Assembly (NCBI GenBank): GCA_039649115.1
Contig: JBBWZQ010000182.1
Location: 1-20,087, forward strand
Length of the DNA stretch: 20,087 nucleotides
Direction of reading: 5' to 3'
Source of the DNA: DATEJJ01 sp039649115
GTDB taxonomy: Bacteria > Actinomycetota > Actinomycetes > Mycobacteriales > Micromonosporaceae
Made by a program: the position numbers and the translations under genes. The notes under the pieces are model-generated. The model searched no databases, was not told the DNA's origin, and saw only the letters and a program-made list of their open reading frames with translations. Below are positions 5,631 to 12,573 of the stretch, one piece after another; position 1 is the first letter of the stretch, and each line of letters opens with the position of its first letter.

Positions 5631-8600
5631 CTAGGTCCTCGCCGGGAGCAGGCCCAGTCCGGCGGCGCGCTCCCACACCGGAGCCAGCGCCACCTCGGGC
5701 TCGCGGTGGAAGACGCTGGACCGCACCCGGACGAACGTGCAGTTGCCCACCCGCTCCAGGACCGCCTGGCGCCGCAGGTCCTGCGCGAAAGCCGCATCAC
5801 CCGGGTACCGGTCGCCGTCGCACTCGATCGCCAACCGCCGACCGTCCGGTGTGGACAGCACGAAGTCGATGCGGTACCGGCCGATGCGGTACTGCGGCAC
5901 CGGCTGCAGCCCGCGCTCGCGCAGCCGCCGCAGCACCGCCCGCTGGAAGTCGTTCTCGCAGCGCACCTGCGGGTCGACCGGCGCCTCGGGCGGCCGCTGG
6001 CCGACCGACTGGCAGTATGCCAGCAGCAGCGCCCGCGCGTCGTCGGCCACCAGTCCGGCCAGTTGCACCGAGTGGAACAGCCACATCTGGTCCCGCCCGC
6101 GGGACGCGGCCACGTTGATGCGCCGGTGGTAGTCGCGCTTGGTGAACGCGCCGATCTCGCCCGTACCGCCGGTGGGTGCGACGACCATCGAGATGAGCAC
6201 CACGTCGCGCTCGTCGCCCTGGAACGTGTACGGGTCGCCCACCCGCAACTCGCGCCGCTCCATCTCCTCAGCACCGATCTCCGCGCGGATGCGGTGCTGC
6301 AGGTACGCCGCCTGGCCACTGGTCGACAGCAGGCTCACCACGCCGATCGTCTTCCCGGCGTAGGCCGGGTCGGCGACGATGCCGGCCAGCCGGGTCACCA
6401 GCGCCTCGGCTTCCGGCACGTTGACCTCGCCGAACTCGGGTCGCTGTTCGCGCAGGCCGCCCGGCACGTACACGGCGGCGACCGCGGGGCCGATGCCGGC
6501 GGGCTGGTCGGCGCGCAGCGGCTGGATCTTCCCGTCGTAGTAGTGGTCGCTGGAGAACGCGATGATGGTCGGTACGCAGCGGAAGTGCTCGGTGAGCAGG
6601 ATGCGCTCGGGCGAGCGGCGCACCGCGTGGTCGTACAGGCTGCTCTCGGTGTCGAAGTGCGGTCCGGACGGCACCTGCGCCAGGTGCGCGCCGATCAGCG
6701 CGTGCACCCGGTCGGTGGGCATGCCGACGAGTTGCGGCCCGATCTGCTGGTCGTCGCCGACCACCACGGCCCGCTTCGCGAGGCTGAGCACGGGCAACGA
6801 GAAGATGTCCGCCTGGGACGCCTCGTCCACCACCACGACGTCGAAGAGCTGCTCGCCACCGCGGAACTGCTCCAGCGCCCGGTCGATCGACATGATCCAG
6901 ACCGGTACCGCGGTCACCGCCTCGGCCATCGCCCGCTGCGCCACGGCCTGCCAGTGCGCGGCGCTCTTGCCGGTACCCTTGCCGATCTTGCGCAGCGCGG
7001 CGGTCCAGTCGGCCAGCGCCGCCTTCTTCCGGTCGTCGAGGGTACGGGCGACCGACAGCCAGGCCGAGGTGACCACGAGGTCGTGCGTCAGCTGGCGGAT
7101 CTGCTCCCGGCAGCGCTCCACCCGCCGGCCCAGCCCGGCGGTGTCCACGCTGCCGACCGTCTCGTCGAACCAGGTCTGCGCCTGCCGCCACCGCCAGGCC
7201 GCCACCGCGGCCTCGCCGTCCGGCGGGAGCGCCTCGCCGTTCGCGATCCGCGATGTCCACTGTGGAGCGACCGGGACCAGCCGGTTGGACAGCTCGGCGA
7301 AGCGCTGCGCGTCCGGCCGCACCGTCCACAGTCGACGGATCTCGGCCAGCGCCGCGTCCCACTCGGCCATGTCCTCCTCGCGCCACGCGGCGTGCAGCGC
7401 GGCCACCGCCGGGCTCGTGGTGCCCTGCGCGGCCACCTGGTCGATCCAGCCGTCCAGCGCGGCGAGCTGCGCCGCGATCTGGTCGGCGAGCAGCACGTTG
7501 CCGCACGCCTCCACGGCGCCGGCCAGCTCGCCCAGCGACCGCGCGTCCACCGCGCGCGGGCAGCCGGGGTAGACCTGCGCCAGCGTCTGGTAGAGCTCGG
7601 GCCAGGCGCGGCGCTCCCAGTCCAGCGCGTCGACCGCCTCGCCGAGCAGCCGCCCGGCCCAGATCTCGGGTTCGTCCAATGCGGACGGTACCGGCGCGCC
7701 CAGCCGGGCCTGCCACTCCGCCCACCGGTTGGCCAGCTCCCGGCGCAACTGTCCACGTTCGACGGAGGCGACGACCAGCTCCACGTCGGCCAGTACCCGC
7801 AGCGGCTCGCCGTCGAGCTGGCAGCCGGCCATCAGCTCGCGCAGGTCGCCGTGGGCCAGCCGGCCGAGCTTCTTGCCTTCCGCCAGCCGGGCCCGGATCT
7901 CGCCCAGCTCGGCGAGCAACTGGCGCGGCTGCGCGGCGCGCTCCTGCGGTATCTCGATCCGGCGGCCGGCCAGTGCAGAGGTGCGCCGGCCGAGGTCGGT
8001 GAGCAACTGCTGGCAGGCTGCCACGTGGCCGTCCCAGACCGTGTGCCAGCTCGGGTCCCGCACCAGGTGCCCGAGCCGGTCCGTCCAGCTGCCCTCGCGC
8101 CGGCTCAGGTTGTCGGCGGCCACCCGCAGCGCGCGGGCCAGTTCGGTGAGGGCGGGCTCGCCGAGGCGCCGTACCCCGTCCACCGAAATTCCCCGGTCCA
8201 GCAGCGCGTCGGCCACCTTGCGCGCGTCGCGCAGCCGGTCCCGCCTGGCCAGCAGCTGTTCGCCGGTGGGCAGCTGGCCGTCCACGGGCAGGCCGCCGAG
8301 CGCCGCGGCACGATCGGCGGCGGGGCAGCGGCGGGCCAGGTCGAGCAGGATGCCGAACTCGGACGCGGACAGCGGCGCCGGTGCGCCGGCAGGCACCGGA
8401 TCGGGTACCAGATCCAGCTCGGGTGCGGTGCGGCGCAGCCAGTCACCGACATCGCTCGCGGTAGCGGTACCCCCCTCGAGCTCATATGTCGCGGCCTCGC
8501 GGGCCGCGGCCCCGCGCAGTTGCGACTGCGCGGCCGCCAGCTCCTCCTCCGCCCGCACCGCGTCGGCCAGCAGCCGATCGACGAATGCCGCCTCGGTCTC

Positions 8601-9923
8601 CCGGTCGAGGGTGGCCGCGCGGTCGGACAGCTCGCGCGCGGCGACCTGCAACTGCACGAGCTGGTCGGCGGAGCGGCCCAGGATCGCCAGGCACAGCGGC
8701 TGGATCTCCTCGGGCAGGCCGTCGCGCAGCACCCGCAGCGGGTCCTCCTTCTGGGCGAGGACCAGCACCCGCTTGCCGTGCGCGACGAGGTGGCAGATCA
8801 GGTTGCGGATGGTGTGCGTCTTGCCGGTGCCGGGCGGGCCCTGGACCGCGACGTTGCGGTGCTCCGCGAGCCGGCGCGCGATCGACTCCTGCGCCTCGTT
8901 GGTCGGCATCGGCATCAGCAGCCGATCGCCGCTGGCCGCCCACTCGTCGGGCAGGTCGTCGGGCAGCACCAGGCGGCTCGGCTCGTGGGCCAGGATGCTG
9001 GACAGCGAGCCGACGCCGACGCCGGGCCTGCCGAGCGCGGCGCGCATCTCCTCGAGGAATCGACGCACCATGCGCTGGCGTGGCCGCACGAACAGCACGC
9101 CGGTGTCGTGGACGTGCGGGCCGCGCACCCGGGTGGATGACACGACCGGATCGAAGCCCAGCCGGCGCAGCGCGCGCTGGGCGAACTCGCGCCGCTCCTC
9201 GACGTCCCACGGGTCCACGTCCACGGCGCCGCCCACCCCACCGAGGTCGAGCAGATCGGCGACGCGCCGGTTGTCCAGGTCGGCCAGCGCGTCCGGCTGC
9301 AGCCGGGGCAGCGCCTGCGGGGTCACCGTGACGGTGGTGGTGTCCGCGTCGTACTCGATGGCGACGGGGGTGGCGAGCAGCGGGTAGCGCACCCGCTCGC
9401 CGGCAACCGTGGCGTCGAGGATCTCGTGCCCCCACACCAGTTCCAGGCGCGCCGCGTCGATGTCGAGCCGGTAGCGCAGGTCGTACAGGCGGTCGTGCAG
9501 CTTGCGGGTCGCCTCCGCGCCGAGCACCTCGCGCGACCAGGGCCGCCAGGTCTCCGCCAGCCACCGCGCGAGCTCGGCGCGCAACGCGTCGCTCGCGCCG
9601 GGGAGGGTGTCCGGGAGCAGCCGCGGCTCGTCCACACTGGACAGGTCCCACACGAGGTGCGGCACCAGATCGGGCGGGATCCGGGGGTCCGGGGGCGGGC
9701 TGGGCCGGCCGACCCGCAGCCACGGGCCGGCCGGGGCGTCCGGCCCGACCAGGCATCCGGGATGATCCGGCAGGTCCGCCTGCCACCAGGCGTCAGTCGC
9801 GGGTACGGTGCGGGCCGGCTTCTCCGTCAGCCCCCGGACCGCGAGCAGGTACTCCACGAGGGAGACCGCGCGCTCACGCACGGTCTCCGGACTGTCCTCC
9901 TCGGGTACGGCGGGGGCCTCCAC
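5631..9923 (-). CDS. SF1 helicase fused to PD-(D/E)XK-like nuclease, 1430 aa
   Basis: This is a large superfamily-1 helicase with all core motifs. Q-type TNEAQ lies at 341-345, Walker A GPPGTGKT at 362-369, Walker B VVVDEAS at 1030-1036, motif III GDDQQ at 1056-1060, motif IV TEHFRC at 1111-1116, motif V YTFQGDERD at 1232-1240 and motif VI NVAASRGR at 1270-1277. A roughly 650-residue helical, coiled-coil-rich insertion separates Walker A from Walker B. The C-terminus (about 1320-1405) is a DUF559/Vsr-like or MTES_1575-type nuclease: E1323, then RYRIDF with D1353 and LAIECDGD with E1367 and D1369. Such helicase-nuclease fusions occur in DNA repair and phage-defence contexts. The start is GTG at 9923 with TACCGT seven bases upstream, so probably leaderless. 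No methylase or other defence gene is adjacent. Confidence 0.9.
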   Translation of the reverse strand: MEAPAVPEEDSPETVRERAVSLVEYLLAVRGLTEKPARTVPATDAWWQADLPDHPGCLVGPDAPAGPWLRVGRPSPPPDPRIPPDLVPHLVWDLSSVDEPRLLPDTLPGASDALRAELARWLAETWRPWSREVLGAEATRKLHDRLYDLRYRLDIDAARLELVWGHEILDATVAGERVRYPLLATPVAIEYDADTTTVTVTPQALPRLQPDALADLDNRRVADLLDLGGVGGAVDVDPWDVEERREFAQRALRRLGFDPVVSSTRVRGPHVHDTGVLFVRPRQRMVRRFLEEMRAALGRPGVGVGSLSSILAHEPSRLVLPDDLPDEWAASGDRLLMPMPTNEAQESIARRLAEHRNVAVQGPPGTGKTHTIRNLICHLVAHGKRVLVLAQKEDPLRVLRDGLPEEIQPLCLAILGRSADQLVQLQVAARELSDRAATLDRETEAAFVDRLLADAVRAEEELAAAQSQLRGAAAREAATYELEGGTATASDVGDWLRRTAPELDLVPDPVPAGAPAPLSASEFGILLDLARRCPAADRAAALGGLPVDGQLPTGEQLLARRDRLRDARKVADALLDRGISVDGVRRLGEPALTELARALRVAADNLSRREGSWTDRLGHLVRDPSWHTVWDGHVAACQQLLTDLGRRTSALAGRRIEIPQERAAQPRQLLAELGEIRARLAEGKKLGRLAHGDLRELMAGCQLDGEPLRVLADVELVVASVERGQLRRELANRWAEWQARLGAPVPSALDEPEIWAGRLLGEAVDALDWERRAWPELYQTLAQVYPGCPRAVDARSLGELAGAVEACGNVLLADQIAAQLAALDGWIDQVAAQGTTSPAVAALHAAWREEDMAEWDAALAEIRRLWTVRPDAQRFAELSNRLVPVAPQWTSRIANGEALPPDGEAAVAAWRWRQAQTWFDETVGSVDTAGLGRRVERCREQIRQLTHDLVVTSAWLSVARTLDDRKKAALADWTAALRKIGKGTGKSAAHWQAVAQRAMAEAVTAVPVWIMSIDRALEQFRGGEQLFDVVVVDEASQADIFSLPVLSLAKRAVVVGDDQQIGPQLVGMPTDRVHALIGAHLAQVPSGPHFDTESSLYDHAVRRSPERILLTEHFRCVPTIIAFSSDHYYDGKIQPLRADQPAGIGPAVAAVYVPGGLREQRPEFGEVNVPEAEALVTRLAGIVADPAYAGKTIGVVSLLSTSGQAAYLQHRIRAEIGAEEMERRELRVGDPYTFQGDERDVVLISMVVAPTGGTGEIGAFTKRDYHRRINVAASRGRDQMWLFHSVQLAGLVADDARALLLAYCQSVGQRPPEAPVDPQVRCENDFQRAVLRRLRERGLQPVPQYRIGRYRIDFVLSTPDGRRLAIECDGDRYPGDAAFAQDLRRQAVLERVGNCTFVRVRSSVFHREPEVALAPVWERAAGLGLLPART
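7256..7266. repeat. TCCAC-T-GTGGA palindrome, copy 2
   Basis: Exact copy inside the helicase gene, read there in a different frame (Pro-Gln-Trp-Thr), so the match to the other copies is at DNA level rather than protein level. Confidence 0.6.
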
Positions 9924-9930
9924 GCATTCG

Positions 9931-9936
9931 ACGGTA
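9931..9936 (-). promoter_or_regulatory. -10 box TACCGT for helicase gene
   Basis: TACCGT on the minus strand lies seven bases before the GTG at 9923. There is no ribosome binding site between them, which is the pattern of a leaderless start. It sits in the 33-base gap after the DUF6582 gene, so the helicase may have its own promoter as well as read-through. Confidence 0.4.
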
Positions 9937-9956
9937 ACCCCGCGCCGCCAGCCCTG

Positions 9957-10247
9957 CTACGCAGGCTTGCCGAGCTCGCGCCAGTCACTCTCCGCGACAT
10001 TGACGCCGAACTGCTTCGCGGCCGCCTTGATGTTGGCGAACGCCTGGTCCCGCTCCTCGTCCGTGACGTCCTGCACCTGGTCGAAACGGGCCAGCGCGTT
10101 CTGCACGTGCCGGGCGTCGGTCAACGGCTCCTTGCGCACCCGCGGGAACGCGTACGCGCTGTCGGGCAACTCCTTGCGGTCCTTGGTGGACAGGTCGCCG
10201 TGCTCCTCGACCGGCCGCCAGGTGACCTTCGGTGTTTTCGTGGTCAT
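9957..10247 (-). CDS. DUF6582-type small protein, 96 aa
   Basis: This is a soluble, highly charged 96-residue protein with the segments WRPVEEHGDLSTKDRKELPD and YAFPRVRKEPLTDARHVQNA. These match actinobacterial DUF6582 proteins as I remember them; their function is unknown. The core ELPDSAYAFP..RKEPLTDA..VRNALARF is also seen in phage-related and general-stress small proteins. The ATG at 10247 has a weak AGAGA ahead of it. It ends 33 bases before the helicase GTG on the same strand, so the two may be co-transcribed, but no functional link is known. It is divergent from the LacI-family gene. Confidence 0.75.
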   Translation of the reverse strand: MTTKTPKVTWRPVEEHGDLSTKDRKELPDSAYAFPRVRKEPLTDARHVQNALARFDQVQDVTDEERDQAFANIKAAAKQFGVNVAESDWRELGKPA

Positions 10248-10362
10248 ATCTCTGTGTTGCCGCCCGGCGCGCCACTCAAACTCGGGTGCCGCCGCCTAGC
10301 TCGCCGGCATACCACCTATTTGTCCGGGTGAGCGAGCTTGGTCATTACTCGGCAATCCACCG

Positions 10363-10390
10363 TTGACACCCGCGAAACTATCGATACCCT
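10363..10390 (+). promoter_or_regulatory. Sigma-70-type promoter of LacI-family gene
   Basis: The -35 TTGACA (10363-10368) and the -10 TACCCT (10385-10390) are separated by 16 bases. The start point would fall near 10397, at the first base of the operator. A 10-base direct repeat TAGCTCGCCG (10297-10306 and 10411-10420) brackets this promoter. Confidence 0.7.
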
Positions 10391-10396
10391 GGTCGA

Positions 10397-10410
10397 TGGA
10401 AGCGCTCCCA
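10397..10410. promoter_or_regulatory. LacI/CebR-type operator TGGAAGCGCTCCCA
   Basis: This sequence differs at one base from the CebR box TGGGAGCGCTCCCA known from Streptomyces. It covers the predicted start point, where a bound repressor would block transcription. The adjacent LacI-family gene is the obvious source of the protein, so autoregulation is likely. Confidence 0.75.
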
Positions 10411-10446
10411 TAGCTCGCCGCTGGTAAGCCGTCCGGAGAGAAGTCG

Positions 10447-11487
10447 ATGACCGTCCAGGAGATCACACGGCCCGCCCGCACCGTGCCGGCCGACGCACCC
10501 ACGCTCGCCGACGTGGCCAGAATGGCCGGCGTCTCCATCGCCACCGCGTCGCGGGTCCTCAACAACTCGGCTCCGGTCAGCGTCGGCGCGCGTCAACTGG
10601 TGCGCAGCGCCGCCAGCCGGCTGGGGTACGTCCGCCACCGTGCGGCGCCCAAGCACCCGCGCCAGAAGGTCCGCTCCGTGGCCGCGGTGCTGTACGCCAA
10701 CTGCGAGCGCATCTTCGCCGACCCGTTCTTCGCGCGGCTGATCTGCGGCGCCACCGAGGAGTTCGCCCGGCACGGGGTACCGATGATGCTGATCTCGGTC
10801 AACGACGCCCGGCTGCCCATGGTCGAGCAGTACATCCACAGCGGCCACTTCGACGGCATCGTGGTGCTGGCCGACCACGGCGAGCACCCCCTCGCCGAGT
10901 CGCTGCCCGCCTCCGGCGTCCCGATGACGCTGGTCGGCCGGCCCACCAACCCCACGCCCGCGCCGTATGTGGACGCGGACAACCGGACCGGTGCCCGCAA
11001 CGCCGTCGAGTACCTGATCCGCCAGGGCCGGCGCGCCATCGCCACCGTCGCGGGCCCGCCCAACAAGGCGGTCGGCGCGGACCGGTTGGCCGGCTACCGC
11101 GACGCGCTGGCCGGAGCGGGCCTGAGCGAACTGCCCGTGGCATACGGGGACTGGAGCCAGGCGTCCGGCGTGCACGCGATGTCCCGCCTGCTCGACCAGC
11201 GTCCCGCGCTCGACGCGGTCTTCGTCGCCTCCGACGTGATGGCCACGGGTGCGCTCTGGGCCCTGCAGCGCGCCGGCCGGCGGGTACCCGAGGATGTCGC
11301 GGTCATCGGCTTCGACGACCTGGCGCTCGCCGCGCACACCCGGCCCCGGCTGACCACCGTGCGCCAGCCGATCGAGCAGTTCGGCGCGGTCGCGGCGCAG
11401 CAGTTGCTGAGCTGCCTCGACGGCGGGCACGAGGACATCCTCCCGACGCTGCTGCCGACCACGCTGGTCGTGCGCGACTCGACCTGA
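10447..11487 (+). CDS. LacI-family transcriptional regulator, 346 aa
   Basis: An N-terminal extension of about 17 residues precedes the HTH (PTLADVARMAGVSIATASRVLNN, about 18-40 in two adjoining stretches). A periplasmic-binding-protein-like effector domain follows (about 75-346), with SVAAVLYANCERIFADPFF near its start and VAVIGFDDLALA around 284-295. Family members bind a sugar and release DNA. The hinge region is odd: after RLGYVRHR the usual helix ALARSL is replaced by AAPKHPRQK, with two prolines and no leucine in the position that normally enters the operator minor groove. A GGAG ribosome binding site is eight bases before the ATG. No sugar transporter or glycosidase is adjacent; the nearest possible targets are the chitinases 6-9 kb away. 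Confidence 0.92.
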   Translation: MTVQEITRPARTVPADAPTLADVARMAGVSIATASRVLNNSAPVSVGARQLVRSAASRLGYVRHRAAPKHPRQKVRSVAAVLYANCERIFADPFFARLICGATEEFARHGVPMMLISVNDARLPMVEQYIHSGHFDGIVVLADHGEHPLAESLPASGVPMTLVGRPTNPTPAPYVDADNRTGARNAVEYLIRQGRRAIATVAGPPNKAVGADRLAGYRDALAGAGLSELPVAYGDWSQASGVHAMSRLLDQRPALDAVFVASDVMATGALWALQRAGRRVPEDVAVIGFDDLALAAHTRPRLTTVRQPIEQFGAVAAQQLLSCLDGGHEDILPTLLPTTLVVRDST

Positions 11488-11493
11488 TGCCGC

Positions 11494-11566
11494 GGTCAGG
11501 CGGTGCCGATCGGGCCTGCCCTCGTGGCCCTCGCTCCGCTCGGTGCGCTCGGTCAGGCGGTGTCGG
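11494..11566. repeat. Direct repeat GGTCAGGCGGTG flanking convergent junction
   Basis: GGTCAGGCGGTG followed by Y-CG occurs at 11494-11508 and again at 11551-11565. The second copy covers the stop codon of the DUF3817 gene. Between them lies low-complexity sequence rich in CGCTC, including CTCGCTCCGCTCGGTGCG. The stretch is tail-to-tail between the LacI and DUF3817 genes and could fold as a weak shared terminator (GCCTG with CAGGC). Confidence 0.4.
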
Positions 11567-11909
11567 CCTGGTTGGTCTGGCTGGCCTGCCATGCCCGGGT
11601 GACCTTGCGTTCGGCGATGAACGAGCAGAACGGCACGGTGCCGGCGAGCAGGACGAGCAGCATCCTGCCCAGCGGGTACTTCAGCCGGACGGTCAGCTCG
11701 AAGGCGAACGCGAGATAGATGACGTAGAGCCAGCCGTGCAGAAAGCCCAGGATCGCGGCCGGCCCGGGCGTGTGGCCCCACAGGTCCAACGGCGTGGCCA
11801 CGAACACCAGGGGTATCAGCAGTACACCTGTCACGTAGGCCATGACCCGGTACCGGGTGAGGACGGCCCGGCGTACCGGTCGCGTGGTGGGGGTCCGCGT
11901 CAAGGACAT
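11553..11909 (-). CDS. DUF3817 integral membrane protein, 118 aa
   Basis: Three membrane helices are visible, at about 21-39, 52-71 and 82-99. The conserved DUF3817 signatures are RYRVMAYVTGVLL, GFLHGWLYVIYL and LLAGTVPFCSFIAERKV. The family is widespread in actinobacteria and its role is unknown. The polar C-terminal tail ends with QTNQADTA. The ATG at 11909 is preceded by TAGGGT with six bases between them and no ribosome binding site, so the transcript is probably leaderless. It is divergent from the cold-shock gene and convergent with the LacI-family gene. Confidence 0.88.
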   Translation of the reverse strand: MSLTRTPTTRPVRRAVLTRYRVMAYVTGVLLIPLVFVATPLDLWGHTPGPAAILGFLHGWLYVIYLAFAFELTVRLKYPLGRMLLVLLAGTVPFCSFIAERKVTRAWQASQTNQADTA

Positions 11910-11915
11910 GCCTGT

Positions 11916-11921
11916 ACCCTA
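11916..11921 (-). promoter_or_regulatory. -10 box TAGGGT for DUF3817 gene
   Basis: TAGGGT on the minus strand is six bases from the ATG at 11909, placing the start point at or beside the A of the ATG. Confidence 0.55.
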
Positions 11922-11970
11922 CCGACCCTCCAATGAGGCGGTACGGGCCGCGCCGTTCTGGGGGATCGTG

Positions 11971-12011
11971 TAGGCTAGAGCGACTAGAGTAATTTTTTCC
12001 AAAGGAGTCAC
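11971..12011 (+). promoter_or_regulatory. Promoter and leader of cold-shock gene
   Basis: TAGGCT at 11971-11976 is a plausible -10. A second candidate, TAGAGT, follows at 11985-11990. After it comes a run of T residues (11993-11998) directly before the ribosome binding site AAAGGAG. The T-run against the purine-rich ribosome binding site could allow temperature-dependent base pairing (AAAAAGG-type), but the leader is only about 30 bases. Confidence 0.4.
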
Positions 12012-12215
12012 ATGGCGCAAGGAACAGTGAAGTGGTTCAACGCGGACAAGGGTTTCGGCTTCATCACCGTTGATGGTGGTGGCAGCGACGTGTTCGTCCA
12101 CTTCTCCGCCATTCAGAGCACTGGCTTCCGTAGCCTCGAAGAAAACCAGCGCGTGGAGTTCGACATCGCGCAGGGCGCTAAGGGACCGCAGGCCGAGTCC
12201 GTCCGCCCGATCTGA
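12012..12215 (+). CDS. CspA-family cold-shock protein, 67 aa
   Basis: A single cold-shock domain fills the protein. RNP1 is KGFGFI (13-18) and RNP2 is VFVHF (27-31), with the N-terminus MAQGTVKWFN typical of the family. It binds single-stranded nucleic acid as an RNA chaperone, and the length of 67 residues is standard. AAAGGAG lies 5 bases before the ATG. The gene is monocistronic and followed by a strong hairpin. Codon use includes more A/T endings than its neighbours, as often seen in highly expressed csp genes. Confidence 0.96.
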   Translation: MAQGTVKWFNADKGFGFITVDGGGSDVFVHFSAIQSTGFRSLEENQRVEFDIAQGAKGPQAESVRPI

Positions 12216-12257
12216 CCACTCTCGCGGTGGCGTTCACGCTGCCGCGTCGACACCGTT

Positions 12258-12288
12258 GAACGCCGCGGCTCCCGCAGCCGCGGCGTTC
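12258..12288 (+). terminator. Hairpin terminator after cold-shock gene
   Basis: Perfect 13-bp arms GAACGCCGCGGCT and AGCCGCGGCGTTC enclose a 5-base loop (CCCGC). A wobble and one more pair extend the stem to 15. There is no T-tract. It lies 43 bases after the stop codon and also faces the end of the small minus-strand ORF at 12305, so it may serve both. Confidence 0.85.
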
Positions 12289-12304
12289 GACGTCTGCCCG
12301 GGAC

Positions 12305-12442
12305 CTACGGTGCCCAGTAGTCGCCGGCCATGACGATGTAGACGATCATCTTGATGGTCTCCCCGAAGTAGCGGTCGCCGAACGGATTGGTGGCCAGGTA
12401 CCTCCAGATCGTGTCGGTCCACGCCTGGTCGCCCGCGGCCAT
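12305..12442 (-). CDS. Small hypothetical protein, 45 aa, possibly frameshifted
   Basis: The ATG at 12442 opens a 45-residue frame (MAAGDQAWTDTIWRYLATNP, then FGDRYFGETIKMIVYIVMAG and DYWAP). Third-position GC is very high and the composition is protein-like, rich in aromatic residues. No ribosome binding site precedes this ATG. A strong one (AGGAG, seven bases spacing) precedes an ATG at 12470 in another frame, which reads MTRSFRPG before becoming Arg-rich nonsense. A single frameshift within the GC-rich stretch 12443-12462 would join the good start to the good body. It may be a slightly longer gene with a sequencing error, or a decayed one. No family is recognised. The 25-bp palindrome at 12494 lies just upstream. 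Confidence 0.5.
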   Translation of the reverse strand: MAAGDQAWTDTIWRYLATNPFGDRYFGETIKMIVYIVMAGDYWAP

Positions 12443-12493
12443 TGCGGCCGGGCCGGAACGATCGTGTCATTGGCCGCTCCTAGTCAACGTAGT

Positions 12494-12518
12494 ACTGTCA
12501 GGAAGATTTCCTGACAGT
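12494..12518. promoter_or_regulatory. Perfect 25-bp palindrome, operator candidate
   Basis: The arms ACTGTCAGGAA and TTCCTGACAGT are perfectly complementary across 11 bases with a 3-base centre (GAT). A further half-like TCTGTCAA lies at 12525-12532. It sits between the small minus-strand ORF and the GNAT gene, 24 bases upstream of the ATG at 12470. The size and symmetry fit a dimeric HTH repressor (TetR, PadR or MarR type), but no such regulator is encoded in the window. Confidence 0.75.
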
Positions 12519-12573
12519 CGTTGCTCTGTCAAGCGTCAATGCGTGGACCGGGCGCCGTGGCAAGATCTGGACC

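Noticed and set aside
5559..9140. 1193-residue open frame on the plus strand opposite the helicase gene
   Set aside because: Composition is Arg/Pro/Gln/His/Val-rich nonsense with no domain. It exists because stop codons are rare in GC-rich antisense frames, while the minus strand shows complete helicase motifs.
12234..12470. 78-residue minus-strand ORF starting at 12470
   Set aside because: Its good ribosome binding site is noted, but after eight residues the frame is Arg/His-rich and then runs through the cold-shock terminator hairpin as an Ala tail. The other frame has the coding signal.
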